From: Rhodospirillaceae bacterium | GTDB taxonomy: Bacteria; Pseudomonadota; Alphaproteobacteria; Rhodospirillales; UBA2165 | NCBI GenBank assembly: GCA_018649725.1 | Contig: JABIHH010000029.1 | Coordinates: 1-64,000, forward strand | Direction of reading: 5' to 3' | DNA: 64,000 nucleotides | Part shown: positions 19,579 through 26,924 of the stretch, piece after piece | Layout of the letters: every line of letters starts with the position of its first letter | Numbering within the stretch: the stretch's first letter is position 1 | Made by a program: the position numbers and the translations under genes | Notes under the pieces: model-generated | Databases searched by the model: none | What the model was told of the DNA's origin: nothing | What the model saw: the letters and a program-made list of their open reading frames with translations, nothing else

Positions 19579-21096
19579 CTATTTCGCAACCATTTCCCGA
19601 ACTTCATATTTCAAGACTTTTCCCATGGCATTGCGCGGTAGTTCGCCAACAAAATACACCGCTTTCGGATGCTTGAAGCGGGCCAGTTGATCTTGGAAGC
19701 GACCCAGAAAGTCACTTTCTGTCAAAGTGGCATTTTCCTTCAGCATCACCACTGCAACCGGGACTTCGCCCCATTTTTCATCTGGTTTGCCGACTACAAC
19801 GCCGTCTTCGATATCTGCCATTTCATGGATGAAGGCCTCGATCTCGGCGGGGTAGATGTTCTCGCTGCCTGAATTGATCATGTCTTTCTTACGATCATTG
19901 ATCCAGACGTCGCCGTCCTCATCTTGATAGCCGATATCGCCGGTATAAAACCAGCCATCGCGCAGGGCTTCTTTGGTGGCTTCTTCATTGCCCCAATATT
20001 CATAGAGAACATTGCCGCCTTTGATAAGGATTTCACCCGACTGGCCCGGCTCGACATCTTTGTCGTCATTGTCAACGATACGCAATTCACAGTGCAGCCC
20101 GACCTTGCCCGCTGCTCCCGGTTTAGCCCAGGCATTCTCAATTTTTTGGTAAATTGCGACCGGCGCCGTTTCCGTCGAGCCATAAACCTGACCAACCGGC
20201 ACGCCGCGGTCGTGAAAAGCCATAATTTGCGGCAGCGGTACGATGGAGGATCCGGAATTGACCAGCCGCAGGCTCGAAATGTCTGTCTCCAACCAGCTTG
20301 GCTGGGCGAGCACGGCCTGCACGGTTGCCGGCACCAATACGACGAGGGTTGATTTTTCTGCCTCAATGCAACGCAAAAGTTCCGCTGGATCAAAGCGGCG
20401 ATGAATGGTGACGGTTGCGCCGACGTAAAAAGCCGGCGTCGTCTGAATGTTGAGCCCGCCGACATGGAACATCGGCAGGGCAGTCAATATGCGATCCGCC
20501 GCGGTCATGTCACTAAAATGGATGGAGTTGAAGGCATTGGTTTGGATGGCGTTCTGAGTGAGCACAGCGCCCTTCGGCCGGCCTGTCGTGCCCGAGGTGT
20601 AGACCAATAAAAAAGGCGTCTCCATCGTGACATGAGGATTGCTGTCATCGCCCTTAGCGCGCTCAATATCTTGTTGCAGGCTTCGCCAATTATTCGCTTC
20701 AAAATCACTGGCGATAAAATCGCAATCGGGCAGCTCGGCTCGAAGACCGTTGCCATGCTCTTCAAACTCGGTATCGCATATGAGAATTTTGGCGGTGGCG
20801 TCCTTGAGAATAAAAAGATGCTCGGGTCCGGCGAGGCGCCAGTTTAGCGGCAGGAATATCGCGCCTAAGCGGGCGCAGGCAAAAAACAGATAAAGCAAAT
20901 CCGGATGGTTCAGCCCCAAAAAGGCGACCCGGTCGCCGCGGCCAATTCCATAGGCATGTTTTAGGGCGCGGGAATGGCTGTGAACTTTTTTAGCAAAATC
21001 CTGATAGGTGATTTCTGCACCTTCAAATCGAATGGCAATTTTGTTAGGCGTAAAATCGGCATTTTTATCCAGCCAGAAGGAAATATCCCCGGTCAT
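19579..21096 (-). CDS. AMP-forming acyl-CoA synthetase (fatty or aromatic acid-CoA ligase)
   Basis: A 505-residue ANL-superfamily ligase that activates a carboxylic acid with ATP and joins it to CoA. Motifs in order: YTSGTTGRPKGAVLT (P-loop-like A3), VYGSTETAP (A5), GWFYTGDIGYQDEDG (A7-A8) and the C-terminal catalytic lysine in RNAMGKVLKYEV (A10). ATG at 21096 is preferred to TTG 21102 two codons earlier. The gene is divergent from the MarR gene at 21296 and is followed by the CmcJ-like gene. The acid substrate is not evident. Confidence 0.9.
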   Translation of the reverse strand: MTGDISFWLDKNADFTPNKIAIRFEGAEITYQDFAKKVHSHSRALKHAYGIGRGDRVAFLGLNHPDLLYLFFACARLGAIFLPLNWRLAGPEHLFILKDATAKILICDTEFEEHGNGLRAELPDCDFIASDFEANNWRSLQQDIERAKGDDSNPHVTMETPFLLVYTSGTTGRPKGAVLTQNAIQTNAFNSIHFSDMTAADRILTALPMFHVGGLNIQTTPAFYVGATVTIHRRFDPAELLRCIEAEKSTLVVLVPATVQAVLAQPSWLETDISSLRLVNSGSSIVPLPQIMAFHDRGVPVGQVYGSTETAPVAIYQKIENAWAKPGAAGKVGLHCELRIVDNDDKDVEPGQSGEILIKGGNVLYEYWGNEEATKEALRDGWFYTGDIGYQDEDGDVWINDRKKDMINSGSENIYPAEIEAFIHEMADIEDGVVVGKPDEKWGEVPVAVVMLKENATLTESDFLGRFQDQLARFKHPKAVYFVGELPRNAMGKVLKYEVREMVAK

Positions 21097-21295
21097 ATTC
21101 AATACTCGTTGTTTTATTGACTATCTTTTATCCAGTTTATCGGGGCATTTACCTAACGTCTATGCCGAGATTGAGATTGGTTGGCGAAATTGCCCATTGC
21201 ACGCTGGATCGCGATTGGATTTACCTCCAAATTAGTATAATTTATCGGACTCTTTACTTTTAAATTTAATTTATTGTTTGATTGGTCTTTTTATC

Positions 21296-21778
21296 ATGCC
21301 GCCCAAGAAAAAAAACAATGGCAGTTTACCGTCTTCTGAGAGTGTTGGTTTTCTTATTCGCGATACCATGATGCACCTCCAAATTGTGCTGCGGTCTCGC
21401 TTGCAAGATCACAACCTTTCTACGGCACAATGGTACTTGCTGCGCGTGCTTTGGGAGGAAGAGGGGCTTAGTCAACGCGAACTCAGTGAGCGGGTTTGCA
21501 CGACCGAGCCGACAACTCAAAGCGCGCTGTCGCGCATGGAAAAGCAGGGTATTGTCAAACGGGTTCGGAGCAAAACGGACCGCCGGGCTAATCATATTTA
21601 TTTGACCAAAAAAGGACGAAAATTAGAGCCCAAGCTGATCCCTTATGCAATGGATGTAAATGTCTTGGCTTCTAAGAATATTCCCAAAAAGGACATCAAG
21701 GCCTTTACAAAAGTCATTCAAAAAATTCGTGCTAATGTTATTGAAGAAATAAATTCCACTGGCAAAATCCAAAGGTGA
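21296..21778 (+). CDS. MarR-family regulator, copy 1 of a duplicated pair
   Basis: A 160-residue winged-helix protein almost identical in its core to the one at 46019-46495; a long run from ESVGFLIRDTMMHLQIVLRS through the recognition helix TEPTTQSALSRMEKQGIVKR is shared. The untranslated leaders are also alike (TTAATTTATT and TTTGATTG), so promoter and gene were duplicated together. ATG 21296 is chosen by alignment over TTG 21278. Copy 1 now sits in front of a DHPD pseudogene and has lost a working neighbour, but its own frame is intact. It may bind the recurring palindrome found across the island. Confidence 0.9.
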   Translation: MPPKKKNNGSLPSSESVGFLIRDTMMHLQIVLRSRLQDHNLSTAQWYLLRVLWEEEGLSQRELSERVCTTEPTTQSALSRMEKQGIVKRVRSKTDRRANHIYLTKKGRKLEPKLIPYAMDVNVLASKNIPKKDIKAFTKVIQKIRANVIEEINSTGKIQR

Positions 21779-21840
21779 TCGGTCGGCTGCAGCAGATATC
21801 ATGTCTCGAATACAGAGCATCTAAATCAGGGTAAAATAAA

Positions 21841-22414
21841 ATGACAGGTCTTTCTTTGACGCTGGTAATCGCAGACTATGACCACACGCGGGATTTGGTT
21901 TCAGGCACTGTGAAACCCCAAGGAGTTAATCTGACGAGTTTGATCTTCGATGTAGAGGAGAATTTTTCGCTTCGCCAACGGTATTTCTGTCAGGCGATGG
22001 CCGTCTACAACGCTTGATGCCGAACTACCGCGAGCTCGAGCTCGATTTTTTTGAGCGCACCGGCATCTATTCCATCATGCATACGCTCCCTATTCGGCGT
22101 GATGTCTATGGAGAAAGCCGCTGGATCGCAAGAAATTTGATGACAGCCTTTGAGGAAGCCAAAGCCAAAATGGTCGAACGTCTTTCCGATTTTAATGTGG
22201 CCCGTATTCCAATGCCGTGGATGCAAGATCGCTTGCGATCAGGTAAAACAGCAATTTTTCCTGGAGAGTGATAATTTGGCCTTACGGCATAGAAGGCAGC
22301 CGAAAGACCCTAGAGGCTTTCCAGCTTTTTTGCGACGAGCAAGGCGCCACCTGGCGCAAGCTCACGCCGGAAGATTTGTTTGTTCCAGAAACCCAAACGT
22401 CTTTTAAGATATAG
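21841..22414 (+). pseudogene. Decayed DHPD-family (4,5-dihydroxyphthalate decarboxylase-like) gene
   Basis: Remains of a protein like those at 48243 and 51174, in three reading frames. Frame 1 (21841-22015) gives the N terminus with SLTLVIADYDHTRDLVSG, then stops. Frame 2 (about 21990-22271) resumes near the last third with RLMPNYRELELDFFERTG and IYSIMHTLPIRRDVYGES. Frame 3 (22277-22414) gives the C-terminal WPYGIEGSRKTLEAF and KLTPEDLF and ends at TAG 22412, with SFKI matching the VFKI end of the 48243 protein. About 150 central residues are deleted and a frameshift follows, so no product is expected. Confidence 0.85.
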
Positions 22415-22538
22415 CTGTATCCGAGGATAATTCGCTACGAAAGGCCGTGTATGAGGTACGGGAACCTGCCAAACGAATTCTGCTTGAAACTCTAAAAACC
22501 TCAGAGTACAACGAGCGCTCTAGACTGCTAGAGTCTGC

Positions 22539-22578
22539 GGAGAGGTGGCCGAGTGGCTGAAGGCGCTCCCCTGCTAAG
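22539..22578 (+). tRNA. 5' half of tRNA-Ser(GCT), truncated
   Basis: GGAGAGGTGGCCGAGTGGCT starts a serine tRNA acceptor stem and D arm, followed by the anticodon stem and loop with CCTGCTAAG (anticodon GCT). The sequence then diverges at once: no 3' anticodon stem, variable arm, T arm or CCA end follows. It is a fragment, not a working tRNA, and lies 57 bp from a broken integrase gene, as expected at an old attachment site with crossover in the anticodon loop. The preceding stretch 22415-22538 has a coding-like frame (EDNSLRKAVYEVREP) of unknown origin. Confidence 0.7.
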
Positions 22579-22635
22579 ATTCGAACAGTATTGAACGATA
22601 TCAATGAGTTGTGAAGAATTTTACCAACCTTCCCC

Positions 22636-23366
22636 TTACCCTACCCCTTGCTTTTTCTTTTTTAACATTTCACGCGCACGACCCTCGTCTAAGGTCACAT
22701 AACTTTTGGCTGATCCAGTGTTAGTCCATGACCCGTTGTTGACCAGATCATGTTCACTAGCTCCGACAGACACCAAATCAGATGCAAACTTGTGTCGCGA
22801 TTTTCTGGCACCAAAACTCACATCAAGTTTTTTACAAAGAGGTGATAACCAACTATAGGTGCTGGACCGGTTGAGCCATGGAAACACCCTGCCAATTTTT
22901 TTAGCCAAAGGTACTATTTCGAAAAAGTAATCTTCATCCATCGCAATGATTTTCAGCTTGCGAGATTTAGGTGCAATGATTTGAAACTTGCGTTCATTTA
23001 GATTCATGTTTTCCCATCGCATCGATAGAGCATCCGAAGGGCGAAGTCCGTGATAATGAAGTGTAGCAATATATAGACGTTTTAAGCCATCAACAATTCG
23101 GCTGCACCTTCGGATGGGTGCAGTTTTACTACTTCTTCTTCTTGAAAATTCTTAATTTTAATATGTGCGCGCCACTCTGAATCTGCGGCGCAATTAATCA
23201 CAGCTCGAGCAGGCCCTATTACATTCCGATTGCGAGTAGAATTTTTTGCTGTTGGCAACATTTTCTTGGCCAATCGCTGAATGTCACTAGGCCGAATCGT
23301 CTCGATAATTACATCGCCTATTATACTTTCCACCCGACGCACCAATTCCATTTGCTCAATATGCAC
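22636..23366 (-). pseudogene. Frameshifted tyrosine recombinase (integrase) remnant
   Basis: Two minus-strand frames form one phage-type integrase. The upstream piece (23082-23366) is part of the core-binding domain (RPSDIQRLAKKMLPTAKN). It ends in a one-base shift near 23080; reading across it gives KRLYIATLHYHGLRPSDALS, which holds the first catalytic Arg, and continues into the second piece (22636-23022) with the SRHKFASDL box and the tyrosine in AKSYVTLDE. In the His-x-x-Arg box the first His is replaced by Arg (RKSRHKF). The N-terminal arm-binding part is missing. Inactive by frameshift; probably the enzyme that inserted an element at the nearby tRNA-Ser. Confidence 0.8.
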
Positions 23367-23528
23367 TTGCTAACAATGGCATCGTCATTTGGCTAGTTGA
23401 AGAACTCAATTTGTTCACCAAAAAGTTCACCAAAAAATTTTCTAGAAAACTAGAGAGGGTATACGCTCATGCGGACCCGTATAGGGAAAGGTCGACGAAG
23501 GACCCGTTATTTTCATTGAAGGTTAAAG

Positions 23529-23552
23529 GTCCGCTCTACCCCGAAAGCGGAC
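23529..23552. repeat. Intergenic palindrome in a gene-free stretch
   Basis: GTCCGCT and AGCGGAC form a 7-bp stem around a CTACCCCGAA loop, a type of dyad often dispersed in alphaproteobacterial intergenic DNA. A second hairpin, GGTCAG with CTGACC, lies at 23586-23604. Otherwise the stretch 23367-23701 between the integrase remnant and the next gene shows nothing I can support. Confidence 0.5.
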
Positions 23553-23701
23553 TCCTCAACGTAATCAGTTATCCGAGTGGTGGCAGGTCAGTCGTGTTCT
23601 GACCACCATCTACAAATGTCCGTTGATTCCAATTAACAGCTTTTGCCTCTCCTCAATTGTCGATAAAATGCTATCAACAGGGATTTAGGCGGGGAAAATC
23701 A

Positions 23702-26029
23702 TTGGAAAAATTTGGTATCGGGCAGGCTGTTCGCCGGGAAGAAGATCCACGTCTTCTGCGCGGCAAAGGGAATTACGTCAATGATGTTAATTTGGCGGAC
23801 CAGACCCATGCTGTGCTTTTGCGCTCGCCGCATGCGAATGCGAAAATAAATTCTCTCGATACAAGTGTAGCCAGCCAAGCGCCGGGTGTTGTTGCGGTGC
23901 TGACGGGTGCAGATGTTGCTGCTGACGGGCTGGGTACGCCTAAAATGGCAGTTCAAAAGCAACGCCCCGATGGCACGCCGGCTTTTACCCGGCCTCACCC
24001 CGGCTTGGTCGTGGACCAGGTGCGCTTTGTCGGTGATCCCATAGCTATGGTGGTAGCAGAAACAATTGATCAGGCTAAGGACGCCGTGGAGCTGATTGAA
24101 ATCGACTTCGAGCCCTGGCCCTCTGTCACGGCAACGGAGGAAAGCCTGTTGCCTGAGAGCGCTGCTGTCTGGGAGGAATGCCCGGACAATACTTCGTTTC
24201 ATCATCCGATCGGTGATGAAACGGCAACGACAGCTGCCTTTGCAGAGGCCGATCATGTCATTAAGCGCCGCCTTGTTATCAGCAGGGTTTATGCCCATTA
24301 CATGGAGGTGAGGGGAGCTGTTGCCGCATACGATAACAGGTCGGAGCGCTATACCCTTCATGTCGATGTGCAATATCCTCACCGCATGCGGGATATGCTG
24401 GCAAGCGAGATTTTCGATGTGCCGGAGGAGAAAATTCATATTATTGCCGGCGATGTCGGCGGCGCTTTTGGCACCAAGGGCCCGCAATATGTCGAGCATC
24501 GCCTGACCATGTGGGCAGCTAAAAAAATAGGTCGGCCCGTCAAGTGGACCTGTGACCGCAGTGAGGCCATTTTGGCTGATGAGCATGGCCGGGATGTGAT
24601 CTTCGAAAGTGAGTTGGCCTTGGATAGCCAAGGGCAATTCTTGGCCCTGCGGGCCTCAACGATAGCCAATGTCGGCGCTTATATTTCCTCGATGCGCAAC
24701 ATCCAGGCGAGCTTTTCAAATATGGGCGGCATTGTCGGTGTCTATAAAATTCCAGCCTCTTATGTGTCTGTGGTCGGCGGCATGACCAACACCAATTCAA
24801 CGGCGCCGTATCGTGGTGCCGGAAGGCCCGAAGCGAGCTATGTGATTGAGCGCCTGATCGATGAAGCGGCGCGGGAGCTGGCGATTGACCCGGCAGAGCT
24901 GCGCGAGCGCAATTTTATTCAGCCGGAAGATATGCCTTACAAAACCTCGCTGGTTTTTAAATACGATTGCGGCGACTTCCCTGCCAATATGGCGAAAGTC
25001 TTGGAAATGGCAGACTATAAGGGGTTCTCTGAGCGCCAACAGAATTCCGAAGCCCAAGGGAAATTACGCGGCATCGGCATTGCCAATGCGATTGAACGCG
25101 CCGCCTCGCCGGGAGCTGAGTTTGGTGAGATACGGTTCCGGCCCTCCGGCAAGCTCACTCTGTTGATGGGTACAAAAAACCAGGGCCAGGGTCATGAGAC
25201 CATGTATAAACAAATTGCGGTTGAGTGTCTCGGCATGGCGATGGAGGATATGAATTTTATTGATGGGGACACGGATATTGTCGCCAATGGTACCGGCACG
25301 ATGGGATCGCGCTCTGCGGTGATCGGCGGCTCGGCACTGTACCGGGCAGCAGAAAAGATTATTGAAAAGGGCAAAAAACTCGCCGCCCATATGCTGGAAG
25401 CAGGCGAAAGCGATATTGAATTTGAGGATGGCGCATTTACCATCGTCGGAACCGACAAATCGATCAGCATGAAAGAGGTTGCTCAAGCCTCCTTCAAGCC
25501 GGGACAATTACCAGAAGGGATGGAGCCGGGGCTGAATGAGGCAGCTAGCTTTGCCCCCAAGCAGGACACCTTTCCAAATGGTAGTCATGTTTGCGAAGTG
25601 GAAATTGAGCCAGAGACCGGCAAAGTTGAACTTTTGAATTATACGGTGGTCGATGATGTCGGTACGGTGATCAATCCATTGACACTCGAGGGGCAGATCT
25701 ATGGCGGTATCGTCCAAGGTGCCGGGCAGATCTTGATGGAGCAGGTTGTCTATGACCGCGACAGCGGGCAATTGCTAACTGGCTCATTTATGGATTACGC
25801 GATGCCGCGGGCTGATAATTTTGGCCCAATGACGGTTGCCGCTAATCCGGTGCTGACCGAGCTTAATCCCTTGGGCGTTAAGGGCGCTGGTGAGGCCGGC
25901 ACGGTCGGTGCCTTGCCAGCCTTGATGAATGCCATCATGCATGCGCTTGCGCCGCTCGGTGTCACTCATCTTGATATGCCGGCTACACCAGAACGAATTT
26001 GGCAGGCTATTAAGCTTGCCCGGAAATAA
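23702..26029 (+). CDS. CoxL-like molybdopterin-binding subunit (xanthine oxidase family), copy 1
   Basis: A 775-residue large subunit of the xanthine oxidase / CO dehydrogenase family, which hydroxylates aromatic, heteroaromatic or aldehyde carbons using a Mo-cytosine-dinucleotide cofactor. Blocks: GQAVRREEDPRLLRGKGNY, GDVGGAFGTKGPQYVEH, YRGAGRPEASYVIER, NQGQGHETMYKQ and GVKGAGEAGTVGALPA with the catalytic Glu. The CO-dehydrogenase loop AYxCSFR is absent (AYRGAGR instead), so it is not a CO dehydrogenase. TTG 23702 is taken as start because AGGCGGGGAAAA precedes it and the family N terminus begins there. No FAD or 2Fe-2S subunit gene is adjacent. About half identical by eye to 26925-29243. 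Confidence 0.88.
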   Translation: MEKFGIGQAVRREEDPRLLRGKGNYVNDVNLADQTHAVLLRSPHANAKINSLDTSVASQAPGVVAVLTGADVAADGLGTPKMAVQKQRPDGTPAFTRPHPGLVVDQVRFVGDPIAMVVAETIDQAKDAVELIEIDFEPWPSVTATEESLLPESAAVWEECPDNTSFHHPIGDETATTAAFAEADHVIKRRLVISRVYAHYMEVRGAVAAYDNRSERYTLHVDVQYPHRMRDMLASEIFDVPEEKIHIIAGDVGGAFGTKGPQYVEHRLTMWAAKKIGRPVKWTCDRSEAILADEHGRDVIFESELALDSQGQFLALRASTIANVGAYISSMRNIQASFSNMGGIVGVYKIPASYVSVVGGMTNTNSTAPYRGAGRPEASYVIERLIDEAARELAIDPAELRERNFIQPEDMPYKTSLVFKYDCGDFPANMAKVLEMADYKGFSERQQNSEAQGKLRGIGIANAIERAASPGAEFGEIRFRPSGKLTLLMGTKNQGQGHETMYKQIAVECLGMAMEDMNFIDGDTDIVANGTGTMGSRSAVIGGSALYRAAEKIIEKGKKLAAHMLEAGESDIEFEDGAFTIVGTDKSISMKEVAQASFKPGQLPEGMEPGLNEAASFAPKQDTFPNGSHVCEVEIEPETGKVELLNYTVVDDVGTVINPLTLEGQIYGGIVQGAGQILMEQVVYDRDSGQLLTGSFMDYAMPRADNFGPMTVAANPVLTELNPLGVKGAGEAGTVGALPALMNAIMHALAPLGVTHLDMPATPERIWQAIKLARK

Positions 26030-26034
26030 AGAGG

Positions 26035-26745
26035 TTAGCGGCTAACCCGAGAGCCTAAATTCTCCCATACCCGATCCATCGAAAGGTCGCTGTAGAAAAG
26101 CTCCGTACAATTATCAATTTCGCCGTCAGTCAGGTAACGCACCTTGCCAAGAGGCATGGATTGCAATTGGATTGAGGCAGAAATTTGCAGGTAGACGGCT
26201 GCAATTGTCGCGCCTTTAGTGTGTTTGCCGACGACAGAACAGCCATGACCACGCATCAATATTACAGTGGACTGATCCAGACATTTCGCTAGATCACGGC
26301 CATGATCCATATTTCGGACAAGAAGGTCTGTGTCGCCGAAATTGTCATAGATATCCCAGATTGGAATATCTCGTCCAATAGCAGCACCAGTGTGAATAAT
26401 GGGTTGTAAAGGTGTTCCGGTTACGCCAAAGGGAATTACCGATAAAGAGTGATTGTGAACGACAGAATTTACGTCTGGCCGAGATTCCATTATCGCGCCG
26501 TGAATGAAGCGTTCGCCATATGGGCGTTGGGTCGAACCATCAACGCAATTGCCCTCAAGATCGAATTCCATAATGTCATCTCGAGATACGATCTCTGGAC
26601 TGCGTGAGCATGAGAGGAAGTAATGATTTGGGTTATTCGGGTTGCGAACACTAATATGTCCGAAGGAATCGACTACATTTTCATTCGCAAGAATGTGATT
26701 GGCCAAAACCAATTCATCCAGAAGTTCTTCAATTTCGGCATTCAT
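26035..26745 (-). CDS. Class II aldolase/adducin family protein, copy 1
   Basis: A 236-residue metal-dependent protein of the fuculose-aldolase/adducin family. Zinc ligands are visible in VVHNHS and RGHG, and the catalytic-type Glu in GERFIHG. The family holds sugar-phosphate aldolases and also aromatic-acid decarboxylases, such as 3,4-dihydroxyphthalate decarboxylase; the setting favours the second kind of job. Closest relative in this window is the protein at 56801. A palindrome like the island operator lies about 85 bp upstream. It is convergent with the CoxL-like gene before it, with a 5-bp gap. Confidence 0.85.
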   Translation of the reverse strand: MNAEIEELLDELVLANHILANENVVDSFGHISVRNPNNPNHYFLSCSRSPEIVSRDDIMEFDLEGNCVDGSTQRPYGERFIHGAIMESRPDVNSVVHNHSLSVIPFGVTGTPLQPIIHTGAAIGRDIPIWDIYDNFGDTDLLVRNMDHGRDLAKCLDQSTVILMRGHGCSVVGKHTKGATIAAVYLQISASIQLQSMPLGKVRYLTDGEIDNCTELFYSDLSMDRVWENLGSRVSR

Positions 26746-26827
26746 TAAAAAATCTCGCTAAGAGAGTTTAATTTTTTTGTCGGAACGACTTGTTACGTAA
26801 ATAGTATGCTTCTGGAGCCAACACAAA

Positions 26828-26847
26828 TCAATTAGATTTCTTAGTAA
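26828..26847 (-). promoter_or_regulatory. Island palindrome upstream of class II aldolase copy 1
   Basis: TCAATTAGATTTCTTAGTAA matches, without gaps, the site at 46538-46557 at most positions (shared TnAGATTTCTnAGTAA). It lies 83 bp before the start of the aldolase-like gene read leftward from 26745. Confidence 0.5.
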
Positions 26848-26924
26848 ATTTAATGAGTAACTTTCTTTGCGAGAAACAGATTTGGGTGAAGGGAATCAAC
26901 TGACGGAAGGTAATTTGTGGATGC

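Noticed and set aside
22415-22538. Coding-like stretch (EDNSLRKAVYEVREP) just before the tRNA fragment
   Set aside because: It is open and helical-looking but short, without a start, and matches nothing I know; it could be a remnant of any gene.
23411-23602. A 63-residue plus-strand reading frame after the integrase remnant
   Set aside because: Lysine-rich low-complexity start, no ribosome site, overlaps a hairpin repeat and resembles no family.
23699-24637. Long minus-strand frame of 312 codons inside the CoxL-like gene
   Set aside because: It lies antisense to a clearly conserved protein, has no ribosome site and no family-like sequence; a shadow frame.
23657-26029. Carbon monoxide dehydrogenase large subunit
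   Set aside because: The general family fits, but the CoxL active-site loop AYxCSFR is replaced by a YRGAGR-type loop and no coxM or coxS is adjacent.
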